From Gloeopeniophorella convolvens (taxonomy: Eukaryota; Basidiomycota; Agaricomycetes; Russulales): 64,000 bases of DNA. The notes below the pieces were generated by a model. It had not been told where the DNA came from. It searched no databases and saw nothing but the letters and a program-made list of their open reading frames with translations. The stretch's first letter is position 1. Every line of letters starts with the position of its first letter. The stretch spans positions 558,001 through 622,000 of the forward strand of contig WTXD01000004.1 of the NCBI GenBank assembly GCA_022496205.1, read 5' to 3'. A program made the translations under genes and the position numbers. This document shows positions 47,452 through 58,772 of the stretch, one piece after another.

Positions 47452-50400
47452 ATGGCGTCTTTTGAGGACTACGACGAGTTCGGAAACTATATTGGCGCCG
47501 ACATCGACTCGGATGAGGAGCCTGATGTCCAACAGGATGAATTCAGCGCCGAACATGTGCCGCAGCAGCGGCCGCTAGAGGGTTTTGGCGATGAGCACAC
47601 CGGTGGAGATCCTGGGGCGGCCCTTATGGAGGTCGACGGTGCGTGGTGCGCGATACACAACTTGTGCTCGACCCTCAGGCTGCCCTCTCAGAGCCCGTGC
47701 ACAATGCCGTGATTCTGCACGAGGACAAGCAATACTATCCGTCTGCATCCGATGTGTATGGCGAAGGCGTCGAGACCCTGGTCCAGGAGGAGGATGCGCA
47801 GCCTCTTACGGAACCCATTGTTGCCCCCGTCAAAGTGCGCAAATGGACCATCGAAGAAAAGGACATGCCGGAGACGCGTTTTGACAAAGGGTACGGCCTT
47901 TCTTTTCCCCCCCAGGCACGACACCAACCTTACGCGACTTAGGTTCCTGGTGAACATGATGTCTTTCCCTGAGATGATCCGCAATGTAGCGGTTGTGGGT
48001 CACCTGCACCACGGAAAAACAGCGTTGCTCGATATGCTCGTATTCGAAACACACAAGTTGGACTGGAACGCTGATAAGCAGGCATGGGCTCCCCGTGTGT
48101 GAATTTCTGCCGGCGTTAACGATGGCACTCTAGACGCGCTACACGGACACTCACGTACTGTCACGAGAAAGGGAAATCTCTGTGAAATCGTCTCCGGTCT
48201 CGCTTGTCCTCCAGAATACAGCGGGAAAGTCGCACTTGGTGCATCTGGTCGATACACCAGGCCATGTCAACTTTGTGGACGAGGTTGCGTCATCCATCCG
48301 ATTGGTGGACGGGATCGCGCTCGTCGTTGACGTAGTTGAGGGGGTCCGTGTTCTCGCGCTTACCGGGTTTGTGCATATTGACCTTCCTTGTGCAGGTGAT
48401 GGTCAACACGGAGGCCATTATTCGACACGCCCTCCAAGAGGGCGTCGCTATCACTCTTGTGGTCAACAAAATTGATCGCCTTATTCTCGAACTCCGTCTT
48501 CCACCAGCGGACGCCTTCTACAAAATTAAGCACACTATAGAGGAAATAAACACCTTCATCAGGTTTGCTCATCGTATACGCCTCTGACTCGGGTACTGAG
48601 CTGATTTCCTAGTGGCATTGATGCAAATCCGGATCTCCGTTTGAGCCCTGAGAGAGGGAACGTCTGTTTCGCCAGCACGGACATGGGATGGTGCTTCACG
48701 CTCCGCTCCTTTGCCCAGATGTATGCCGAGACGTACGGTGCGCTCCCCTTTCATCCCAACCTTTTGTGCAACACCTAAAATAGAACAGGGCCACTTGATG
48801 TGGCGGCCTTCGCTGACCGCCTTTGGGGTGACATATACTTCAACAATGACACGCGCAAGTTCACGCGTAAGGCTGCTGATCCGGAGTCACCCAGGACATT
48901 TGTGCAATTTATTTTGGGTCCGCTGTACAAGCTCTACAGCCAAGTCCTAAGCGAGGAGACAGACGGCCTCAAAGATACGTTGGCAGAACTTCATATCCAT
49001 CTTAAGCCGGTCATGTACAAGATGGACGTGCGCCCGCTGTTGAAAGCCGTGCTCGATCAATTCTTCGGACCGTCAACCGGTTTGGTCGATATGCTTGTCG
49101 AGCATATCCCCGACCCTGCGCGTGGAGCCCAAAAAAAGGTGAGCCCGCGTCATGATCGGTGGCTGACAACCTGTTCACAAGAATGTGCAGATCGAGCGGA
49201 CCTACACCGGCCCAATGAATTCCGAGGCTGCAGTCTCTATGACAGAATGCAAACAGACGGGCCCCGTGACCGTACAAATTACGAAACTCTACCACACCAC
49301 GGACGCGCAGTCCTTCCGTGCCTTTGGGCGCGTCACCAGCGGCACGCTCAAGAAGGGCTCTCAGGTCAAAGTCCTCGGCGAAGGGTACTCGCTGGAGGAC
49401 GAAGAAGACATGATGAAAGCCACGGTGGACGACCTGTGGGTCTCAGAGGCACGGTCAGTCCAGATTCAGTTAGATGACGAAAAAGAACCCCTACAACAAT
49501 ACGCCTCTAGGTACTTCATCTCCGTCGAAGAGGCACCAGCGGGCAACCTCGTCCTCATTGGGGGGGTTGATACGTCGATTACGAAGACGGCTACTCTTGT
49601 GTCAAATGACACTGAAGACGACCTGTACATCTTCAGTCCCATCAAGCATATGACACAGTCCGTGTTGAAGGTCGCCATTGAACCGATAGCCCCATCCGAG
49701 CTTCCGAAAATGCTGTCTGGCTTGCGCAGTATCAACAAGTCTTATCCCCTCCTCTCGACCAAGGTGGAGGAGAGTGGAGAACATGTGATCATCGGTACAG
49801 GCGAGCTGTACCTCGATTGCGTACTTCACGATCTACGTCGACTGTTCGCGGAGATCGAGATTAAAGTTTCGGATCCAGTGACAAAATTCTCAGAAACTGT
49901 GTTAGAGACCAGTGCTCTGAAGTGCTACGCCGACACTCCGAACAAGAAGTGCGTCCACTTATGGTGTTTTTGATTACATCTGTAGCGACCTGTTGACGAC
50001 CTATTTTAGGAACCGTTTGACTATGATCGCTGAGCCACTGGAACGTGGCATCGCCGAGGATATCGAGACCGGCCGTGTCAACATGCGCATGAGCGCAAAG
50101 GAGCGCGGAAAGTTCTTTGAGGAAAAGTACCAGTGGGACCTCCTCGCGTCTCGGTCCATCTGGGCTTTCGGACCGGAAGAACACGGGCCCAACGCTCTGC
50201 TCGATGACACTCTACCTTCCCAGGTCACATAGTCTCAATCGCGGACTTAGCGTCAGAGTTCTCACCGTGCTTGCAGGTCGACAAGAAGCTCCTGGGGTCC
50301 GTCAAGGAGCATATCAAGCAGGGCTTCCGGTGGGGTGCGAGGGAAGGCCCCCTCTGCGATGAGCGTTAGCCTGCCCGTTTTTAGGTGGATTTCGCAACTG

Positions 50401-51172
50401 ATGACCGTGCAGCTATGCGCAATGTCAAATTTCGGATACTCGACGCAAGTCTCGCTCAGGAGCCAATATTCCGAGGCGGCGGGCAGATCGTCCCAACGGC
50501 CCGCCGCGTCTGTTACTCTTCTTTCCTCATGGCAAGTCGTGTATCCTGACTATCCGCGAGCATCGTCTCACTCTCGCTTCGCTTCGTTTCCCGCAGGCGA
50601 CGCCGCGGCTGATGGAGCCCGTATACTACGTGGAGGTGCAGGCTCCGTCGGATTGCATTTCCGCGGTGTACACTGTGCTCGCTCGGAGGCGAGGACACGT
50701 TACGCAAGACGTACCAAAAGCCGGATCGCCGTTGTACACGGTGAAGGCACTAATCCCTGTCATTGACGCAAACGGGTTTGAGACAGACTTGCGTACGGCG
50801 ACCCAAGGACAGGCGTTCTGTTTACAGGTGTTCGACCATTGGTCAATAGTACCCGGTGAGTCGCGTGACTTGTGATCCGAGAGACTTCGGCCTGTAACAC
50901 GGGTACACGTCAAGGGGACCCGACGGACACGAGCATCAAGCTTCGGCCGCTTGAACCAGCATCCGGGCAGGCGCTAGCGCGGGACCTGGTGCTGAAGACA
51001 CGGCGGCGGAAGGGCCTCGGGGACCAGATAGCGGTGTCGAAATACCTGGACGACGAGTTTGTGGTGAGTGCAACTTGCGGCGGGATCGCCTGGGAAGCGA
51101 GCCGGATTTACTGAATAATACGCGTGGCAGCTTGCGCTCTCTGCGTCGGGACACGGGGACTTGCTTGGCTAG
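47452..51172 (+). CDS. SNU114: U5 snRNP GTPase Snu114 (EFTUD2)
   Basis: EF-2-like spliceosomal GTPase of about 950-1000 aa. The acidic N-terminus ([20 protein letters not shown]) is specific to Snu114. G1 reads [16 protein letters not shown], the switch region has [21 protein letters not shown]3 is [15 protein letters not shown] and G4 [15 protein letters not shown]. Domain II ([20 protein letters not shown]), domain III, then [20 protein letters not shown] and domain V ([20 protein letters not shown]) follow. The C-terminus [20 protein letters not shown] ends in a last exon with HGDLLG. It drives U4/U6 unwinding and spliceosome disassembly through Brr2. Confidence 0.95.
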
Positions 51173-51216
51173 CGTGGGAATAGGCGGGCGTGCATACGTG
51201 GCAGGTTGTAAATACG

Positions 51217-51230
51217 AATATATATTTAAT
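51217..51230 (+). promoter_or_regulatory. TATA-like element of the calnexin gene
   Basis: An AT-rich block containing atatatatttaa, about 85-95 bp upstream of the ATG at 51313, in a 140-bp spacer. Confidence 0.5.
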
Positions 51231-51312
51231 TGACATTGCTGTCTCTGCACACGCATCCTCTCTTCTCTCTCCACTTCCTCTCATCTTCGTCTTTGGTCCT
51301 TCGTATCTCAAA

Positions 51313-53330
51313 ATGCGAAGCGTTGCGCTCCCCGCTATCATCGCCGTCGTCGTCGCCTCCTCCGCCTCGGCCACCGACAAGCCTCTCTTCAAGGTAATTC
51401 CCCCGCGCGCTGCGTCCTGCGCCCTGTCTGACGTGTCACGTAAAGCCCACAGAAGTCAAGGCCCCCTTCCTCGAGCAGTTCACTGAGGGCTGGGACGACC
51501 GGTGGACACCCTCAGAGGCCACCAAGAAGACCCCCGTCGGCGGTGAAACTTTCTCCTACGTTGGCAAGTGGTCCGTCGAGGAGCCGTCCTCCGCGGTCAT
51601 CGAGGGCGACCTCGGCCTCGTCGCGAAGAGCATCGCATCCCACCACGCGATCTCGGCGCCATTCGAGCAGGCCCTCGACGTTTCGGACAAGCCGCTCGTC
51701 GTCCAGTACGAGGTTAAGTACCAGAAGGGCGGCAATTGCGGTGGTGGTTACCTCAAGCTTCTCGAGGACGGCTTCCAGACCAGCGGAAAGGAGTTTTCTG
51801 ACAAGACCCCATGGGTCGTCATGTTTGGTCCTGACCTCACCTGCCCTGGCACCAAGGTCGGTGATTCAGTGCATTTTTTTCCCCGAACGACCGGCTTAGG
51901 TGTTGCCCAGGTTCACTTCATCTTCCGTCACAAGAGCCCCAAGACGGGCGAGTACGAGGAGAAGCACCTCACGCTGCCACCCAGGCCCTCCATCGAGAAG
52001 ACTACTAACCTCTACACGCTCGTTTTGCAGTAAGTGCCCCTTCCGACCGCATACATGCGTCTGTGCTCACATTCATTGCAGCCCTAATAACACCTACGAC
52101 GTCCTCTTCAACGGTGAAAGCCACAACACTGGCAGCGTCCTCGAAGACTTCACCCCAGCGGTGAACCCTCCCGCTGAGATTGACGACCCTGAGGACACGA
52201 AGCCCGAGGACTGGGTTGACACCAAGCGTATCGCCGACCCCGACGCCACAAAGCCAGATGACTGGGACGAGGATGCTCCCTTTGAGATTTACGATGAGGA
52301 GGCCGTCAAGCCTGAGGGCTGGCTTGACGACGAGCCTTCGAGCATCCCCGACCCTGGTAAGCGTATGTTTCGACGGGAGTTGCTCGTTACTAACGAGCGC
52401 TTTCAGACGCTGAGAAGCCTGAGGAGTGGGATGATGAGGAAGACGGTGACTGGCTTGCCCCCACCGTTCCCAATCCCAAGTGTGCCGAAGCTCCTGGCTG
52501 CGGTGTATGGAATCGGTAAGAATCCTACCTCAGTGAAGTCTCATTCGACGCTAATCTACTGTGTCATGCAGCCCCTTCAAGTCGAACCCCGCCTACAAGG
52601 GCAAGTGGTACGCGCCCATGATCGATAACCCCGCCTACAAGGGCGAGTGGGCTCCTCGCAAGATCCCAACCCCGACTTCTTCGAGGATCTTACCCCTGTC
52701 AAGAGCCTCAACAAGATTGTAAGTTCCTAATGCCCACGTACTTTCCTGTGCTCATCAGGCGTGTTCAGGGTGGCGTCGGTATCGAACTCTGGACCATGAC
52801 CGAGGACATTCTCTTCGACAACATCTACGTTGGCCATTCCGTCGAGGATGCCAAGGCCCTCGCTGCGGAGACCTTCGACGTCAAGCACACCCTCGAGAAG
52901 GCTGCTGAGAAGGCAGCCCTCCCCGAGGAGGACGCCGAGGAGACCGATGCCCCTACTTTCGCCGAGAACCCTGTTGAGTTCCTCCGTCACAAGGCCTTCA
53001 CCTTCATCGCGCTCGCACGTGAGGACCCCGTCGTCGCCTTCAAGACCCACCCCGAGACGGGTGTGGCTCTCGCTGGCGCTCTCCTTACCTTCTTCGGCAT
53101 GCTCGGCGCGCTCTTCGGCCTCGTCGGCAGCCAGCAGAAATCGGTTACCAAGGTCGGTCTTTTTTTGCCCGCAGTATATCCCCCCTGTGCTGACTTTTTT
53201 CCCGTTTGTGCAGTCCTCGAAGAAGACTGATGCTCCCTCGCCCGATGACAAGGACGTCAAGGAGAAGGCCCCTGTTGCTCCCGCTGGTGAGAAGAAGTCT
53301 GATGATACCCCGGTCAAGAAGCGCAAGTAG
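51313..53330 (+). CDS. Calnexin, ER lectin chaperone
   Basis: Signal peptide [20 protein letters not shown], then [20 protein letters not shown]. The calnexin signatures are [20 protein letters not shown] and [20 protein letters not shown]. The P-domain repeats ([40 protein letters not shown]) are followed by [20 protein letters not shown]. It continues [20 protein letters not shown], a single membrane span near [20 protein letters not shown], and a Lys-rich cytosolic tail ending PVKKRK. About 560 aa with six or more introns. It folds monoglucosylated N-glycoproteins in the ER. Confidence 0.95.
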
Positions 53331-53688
53331 GGCTTTAGACCGTTGCATTGCGCCGCGTGCGCGTGATCGGACGGGCTGGGACGCTGCCGTGCGGTCGTGG
53401 GGGTGATTGGAGAGGACAAAAAGAGTTGGGTTAATGTTTTTCGAGATACGACGCGTCCGTCGTAGTCGTCGATGTGCAGTTGGTTGACTTTTCCGATGTG
53501 GCTTACTGTGTCGTTCGTTCTCGTTGGAATGCATTCCTCTTCCTCTACAAAATCGATAATCCCCGCCCTCGTCTGACCATTGTGAGCACGAGCATTTGCA
53601 TGCGAGTCTAATGCGTACAAGATAAATTATGGTGAAACCGTATGTGTGTGTAGCATGCGCGTCGAAGCAGCGCGACCAACGAACGTCC
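53331..53688. other. Convergent 3' flank
   Basis: 358 bp between the ends of calnexin and TFIIE-alpha. No gene is seen; the stretch presumably holds both 3' UTRs. Confidence 0.5.
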
Positions 53689-55527
53689 TCATGTGAACCG
53701 TTGCTGATATATTTCAAAGTAGGCCGCGTATTCGTCCGCTGTCATTAGGTCGTGGTGCTCTTCTCCGACCTGGGAGAATGGCATCGGCTTGCCGTCCACT
53801 GCGACGAAAACGCATCCCTTCAGCATCTACCATCAACCGCACAAAGCAAGAACCGACGCACCGAAGACGATGGGGTCGTCCTCCCCGCCCGCTTCGCCGG
53901 CCGCCGGCAGTTCGTCCGCGCCGCCCATGGCGTGGTCGCCGTTCGCCGGCCCCCACCCGTCCTCGACCCTCGCGACCTTCCGCCCCGCGTCGCCGTCGTC
54001 CTCGACCGACCGCGAGCGCTTGTTGTGTTCGTTGAGCGAGTCGAGGTACTCGATGTTTGGCTTGCGGTCCTCCTCGAAGTCGCCGACGACCGAAAAGTCG
54101 CCCGAGGGCGTGTGCTGTGTCGACGGCGCGGCCGACGCGGCGAGCGACGCGTAGTACTGGTCGTAGACTGGCAACGTGGGGCAGGCGTGAGCATCTGTCG
54201 CTCTGGCGCGGCGCGGTGCACTCACAATCCGACTCCTTGCTCTCCTTGATGTCCGGCTTGATGTCCTCGTCGTCGATCTCGATGGTATCCTCTGCGCTAG
54301 CCGCCGCCGCCGCGACACGGCCGACCTTCCCGAGCCCCACCAGGGTCTCGTCGAGGTTCCCGAGCGGCGTGCCGGCCTCCGGCGCGCCAGGGGCCCCCGG
54401 ATTCTGCGCGTTCTCCTTGATGCCGAGCGCGGTGAGGTCGCCCGAGATGGTGCTTTTGAGATGCCACGCCGGCATGATATTCTGCTGGCGCTTTGCGGCG
54501 GCCTCCTCGTCGCGCTCGCGGCGCACCGTCTCCTCGTCCTTGTCCGTCGTCAGCAGGATGCCGATGCCGTCTTCCTGGCGCCGCTCGCCGCCCGAGCCAG
54601 CGACCTTCAGCCCGTGACCGGGCTCGCCTCCGCCCTTTTGGGCAGCCGCATCGAGCACGAAGTGTTTCGTGATGTACTGCGATATCTCGAAGCTGTGGGA
54701 GGGGGCGGTCAGTGGGCGCATGGGGTACCGGGAGGGCGGTGCTCACTGAGGCATCACCATCTCCTCGCTCTTGCGCAGCCCCTCGCGGATGAAGCGCATC
54801 TGGAAGTTGAAGCGCTGCATTCTGTCTTGGCTGCCACGCACGTTCTCTGCGTTTTCGTTGTCGACTAGCTCCGTGCCGCAGTCCTCGCATATGAAGACGC
54901 CCTTCTCGTAGTCTGCGATTCTGTCTGCGTCCAAGGGGGTGTACGATCTGCTACATCGGGGGCAAATGTAGCCCTTGTTGTCGAGTTGCTGGGAGGTGCG
55001 GTTTCTGTCAGGGGAGAATATGGCGCGCAGGGACAACGGACGCACGTTGCGCAACCCAGTATCTATGACACGGTGCATTTCGGCCACCCTCCATTTGACA
55101 ACATTGCAAAAGCGCTTATAGTCGACATAAAAGTATTGTCTGCCAACGGAACGCTGAGCTCCCTCTTTGAGCTCGTTCTGACGGTGGCTGTAAGGAGATC
55201 AACATCTTAGCACTAGACAGCGTGGATAAAGACAGGTGGCACACGCTTGTATTAGCCCATGATTTTCTAGTGTGGCCATGAGCTTGTTGAGCTCTTTGAC
55301 CTGCAGACCGACCCTCCCCGCTAGGTCATCGTCCTTAAGCCTATCGAGCATCGTAAATAAATACACGAAAGGGAAGTAGCGCGAGGCGAAGCAGAGTCGC
55401 TCGAAAGCACTCACACCTGATGCCGCGCCAGCTGGTCCATGACCACGATATACCGAGGGTCGTAGAATGCGCGAGTGACATGCTGGATCAAGAGGAATAG
55501 CGCAGCCTTGTCATCTTCGGTCAACAT
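53689..55527 (-). CDS. TFA1: Transcription factor IIE subunit alpha
   Basis: General Pol II factor that recruits and activates TFIIH. It starts MLTEDDKAALFLLIQHVTRA with the extended winged helix (FYDPRYIVVMDQLARHQ, LAGRVGLQVKELNKLMATLE, NHGLIQ). Then come VGRQYFYVDYKRFCNVVKWR and a four-Cys zinc ribbon in YICPRCSRSYTPLDADRIAD and VFICEDCGTELVDN. The C-terminal half is disordered: KSTISGDLTALGIKENAQNP, an acidic DTIEIDDEDIKPDIKE, and the conserved-looking end VAVDGKPMPFSQVGEEHHDL with ADEYAAYFEIYQQRF. Some six exons. Confidence 0.93.
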
Positions 55528-56025
55528 GAGAGTGGACGTCGGCGCGCGCCTCTGGATGGAGGGCGAAGGGGGATTGCTGGCGTGGCGCCGAGGCCGCCTG
55601 GGGAGGGGGGCACCTCAAAGAGAATTTACGGCGGAGTGTGCGATAGCTCCCGCTTCTACCCTAGAATATCTTGGAGGTGAGCACGAGCACGGAGTCCGCA
55701 CTGAGAGCCAAACATGCGTGCAACAGATGTGATTGTATGGGGAGGTCTGCGCCGAGCACTGTCCGTCTGCGAGTGCTCGCGGTGGTGGTGGTGGCGGAGA
55801 AAGCTGGCACAGGCACGTCCGCAGGTCAAAGCTCCGTCCCACTTGACTCATATCGGAACGACTATCTCCCATTGATCATGAGCAGATTCTACGTGGCGGA
55901 AGCAAGCCACAAAGTGAAGCAACAAACGGAGGCGGAAGACTGCCGAGACATACAGAGGGGTGCAACTGTAACTGGTAAGTATTATAGACCGAATATACGA
56001 CTAGTCTATTCTATGGCAAGCACGG
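55528..56025. other. Spacer between TFA1 and COQ1
   Basis: 498 bp holding the TFA1 promoter and the COQ1 3' end. An open frame on the plus strand from 55671 lacks any recognisable motif and I do not call it. Confidence 0.5.
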
Positions 56026-57550
56026 TCACCATGTCCGTTTCACGACTCGCTCAGTAAGAACTTCTAATGCGATTCTAGCCTCGCTCTCCGGTAGATGCTG
56101 CAGGGTCTCGAGGGCCTTATCTGCGTACGCATGCGCGAGCTCCCTCGTGCGCTCCACGCCAGACGATCGTCTCACGAGGTCTCGGGCCTGGTACGTTCCT
56201 AGGGTTAGCAGGCTCAATGCAAGGTGTCGATCTGACTTACGAGCTCTACATCTCCTTCCTTCTCGAATTTCCTGGCAATGAGCGCGCCCATCTCTGGATG
56301 CTCTTCCCATGCGTACAACGCAGGACCAGTGGCGAGACCAAGCTGGAGATCGGCACCGCCAGGCTTTCCCAGCGCTGCCTCGCCGGACTCATAGTCTAAG
56401 ACATCATCCACGAGCTACGATTGGAGGGCAGCACGGTCAGCAAGAGTCCGAAACAGAGACAATACGCAGATACCTGGAAGGCGATGCCAAGATTCCGCCC
56501 ATACGCATAAGCGACCTCCTTCCAGAGTTCGCCTTCCCTCGCACCACCCAACACAACCGCCGCGCGCGCGCCCTTGGCCATCAGGCTCGCCGTCTTCAGG
56601 TATGTCTTCTTCAGGTAGATATTCCAGCTGTCGCTGCCGACATGCGACGCGCCGACGAGCGCAGCGCTCTGCTGCGCAACCTTGTTCAGCTGGAGAATCT
56701 CTCCCTCGACGAGGTTGGTGATGACACTGGCGATAAGCTCGACGACCTCGCTCTCGCCGAGGCGGGAGAGCGCTGCGCTCGCGCGCCCGAGGAGAAAGTC
56801 GCCGCCGAGGATGGTGTACTTGTTCCCGAACGCCGTCGGCGCGGATGCGGCGCCGCGGCGCAGGTCGGCGTGGTCGATCACGTCGTCGTGCAGCAGCGAC
56901 GCGACGTGGATCATCTCGACGATCTGCGCGAGGCGCGTCTGGGTGGGGAGGGGAGAAGTATCATGCGCGAGCGCTAGCGGGTCCGAGAGCGGCCGGCGCG
57001 GCGGCGGGGACATGGGCGGTAGAGGCCGGCGAGGGGACACGAGTGAAAAGACGGTGGAGAATGACGCGGTGTGGTCTGGCATGCTCGGGTTCCAATCATT
57101 GAGCACGTCTGGGCGCGAGAGGGGCCGGTCGAGCTCATCTCCGCGCCCACTTGCGCCCTCGCACTCGGCGGCCCACTTCTTGAGGTCCCAGTCGCGTCCG
57201 AGGCCATTGGTTGCACATGAGAACAGGAGGATGAGCAGGGGGCGCAGTTGTTTGGAAGGGTGCAGGAAGTAATATTTGGCGATGTCAGTGAGGGTGGGGT
57301 GGGCGGAGCCCAGCAGGCCCAATAGCTTTTCCCTGAGGGTGTCTAGCTGGGGTTTCAAGATGACATATGGGTCTGGGCGCGACAGGGGGTTGGGTTGGTG
57401 GGGGCCAGCGGGCACGGGCGAGGGACGCGACGCGTCGCGCTCATGCGCGAGCTTCTGTGCGAGCCCGGGGACACTGTAGGGCCTGCGTTGCGACAATAAA
57501 TAATTAGATCGCTGGAGACGGACGCTATGCGAGGGTGGCCATCGTCTCAT
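56026..57550 (-). CDS. COQ1: Mitochondrial polyprenyl (hexaprenyl-type) diphosphate synthase
   Basis: Makes the isoprenoid tail of ubiquinone. The N-terminus MRRWPPSHSVRLQRSNYLLS is an Arg/Ser-rich mitochondrial presequence. Then HPSKQLRPLLILLFSCA and the first Asp-rich motif MIHVASLLHDDVIDHADLRR. These are followed by GNKYTILGGDFLLGRASAAL, LVEGEILQLNKV and KKTYLKTASLMAKGARAAVV. After an intron comes the second Asp-rich motif LVDDVLDYESGEAALGKPGG, then DLQLGLATGPALYAWEEHPE, and the end RIALEVLTERVVKRTW. An insert of about 90 residues rich in Arg and Pro (LSRPDVLNDWNPSMPDHTAS and following) separates the first helices from the catalytic part. About 450 aa, four exons. Confidence 0.93.
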
Positions 57551-57966
57551 ATTCAGAAAGTAGGCGCGCTGCGGAGAGCGACAGACTTGGTGGGGATGAA
57601 CGAAAGGGCAAATTATGACTGAGTGAATCGGCTCAGTTCAACTTGTCACTTCTGATGCCGGTATCCCCGAATTCTCCCGCACCCACGCTCGTCCTTGTGC
57701 TCTCAAATATACTCTATATTATAATGATACTAGCCAGTTGCAATGTACACCATGCAATATCTACGATACGGTGATAGCAATGAAAGCAGAAAATAGACAA
57801 TAAAGCGTGTCCAAGTCAGTCGCAGGTCGCCGAAAGCCTCAAGTCACGAGCCAGACATAGCATAGCGAGACTAGGTAGCTAGAACGTCGAGCAGGCACCG
57901 AAAGCAAGAGACAGTAGAATAACAAATTGTACGTATACTTTTGCGAGGGGGAGGCGGATGGTATCG
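57551..57966. other. Spacer between COQ1 and the LAMTOR2-like gene
   Basis: 416 bp, AT-richer than its neighbours. It contains the COQ1 promoter and the downstream gene's 3' end. Nothing else is supported. Confidence 0.5.
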
Positions 57967-58582
57967 TCACCGACCGAGTCGAGCCGCGGGGGGACTCGGC
58001 GGCGATGCAGGCGCAGCTGTCAGGGGCCCTCGAAGCTTAGCCACTGGTCGAGAGAGGTGCTCGGTTAACTCTCTTCCCTGAAAGCAAGAGAGGTACGTCA
58101 ACTACGAACGATGCATTATAAAAGAATGATGACCATACCTTGGCTTCCAGGTCTTCCCACTGGACGGCGTCGGTCGCACTGAGGGCCACAAGCATGATCG
58201 GCTTAGCGTAGGCAGGTTCAGTGTTGGCACTGTTAGCGGGCGATTTTTCTAAGCCAGGGTAGGATACCGCCGCAGTGTCCGGAACGCCGAGGACGAGAAT
58301 GCGCCCGAGCTTATCACCAAGTCAATACCTATACTGGGACGAGGAGCGCAAAAATCGCCGTGAACTGACCTCGCTGTCCACCATGCCGACACCCTGATCA
58401 GCGACCTCGAGCCAAATTTCGCTGCTCAGGCCGACTACGAGCCGGACATCGTCCTTTGACCGAGTTGAATCACATGCGTACGAGACAAGCTGGCCATTGG
58501 GCGTCAAGAGCACGGCAGTGTGTAGCCCTGGGGAGGCGATAACCTGAGAGAGCAGCCTGTGGAGGGTTGAGAGGACGAGCAT
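57967..58582 (-). CDS. Roadblock/LC7 protein, LAMTOR2-like (Ragulator/EGO subunit)
   Basis: MLVLSTLHRLLSQVIASPGL opens the roadblock fold, then HTAVLLTPNGQLVSYACDST, VVGLSSEIWLEVADQGVGM, RILVLGVPDT, AKPIMLVALSATDAVQWEDL and a last exon GRELTEHLSRPVAKLRGPLT with a Pro/Ala-rich end. Layout matches LAMTOR2, which helps anchor Rag GTPases and TORC1 to the vacuole or lysosome. Two insertions (around TRSKDD and in AAVSYPGLEKSPANSANTE) make it somewhat longer than the animal protein. About 165-170 aa. The start at 58582 aligns with the family; a short upstream coding exon cannot be excluded. Confidence 0.8.
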
Positions 58583-58772
58583 GGGGTCACCGGCGAAGAG
58601 CTGCTGACGCTACAGACGAGACGATGACGGAAGACTGAAACATGACGACGGCAACACCCGACCGCTCCCAGGAACATTTGGCAAACATCGTGATACCACC
58701 TGACTCGCGGTCAGACGCCGTGGCACAGTACTCACGTCAAAGAAACAAAAAAACTAGACAGCGAATCAAATA

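Noticed and set aside
55671..56057. Plus-strand ORF beginning MEVSTSTESALRAK
   Set aside because: Overlaps the COQ1 3' end, composition is unremarkable and no family resemblance is seen.
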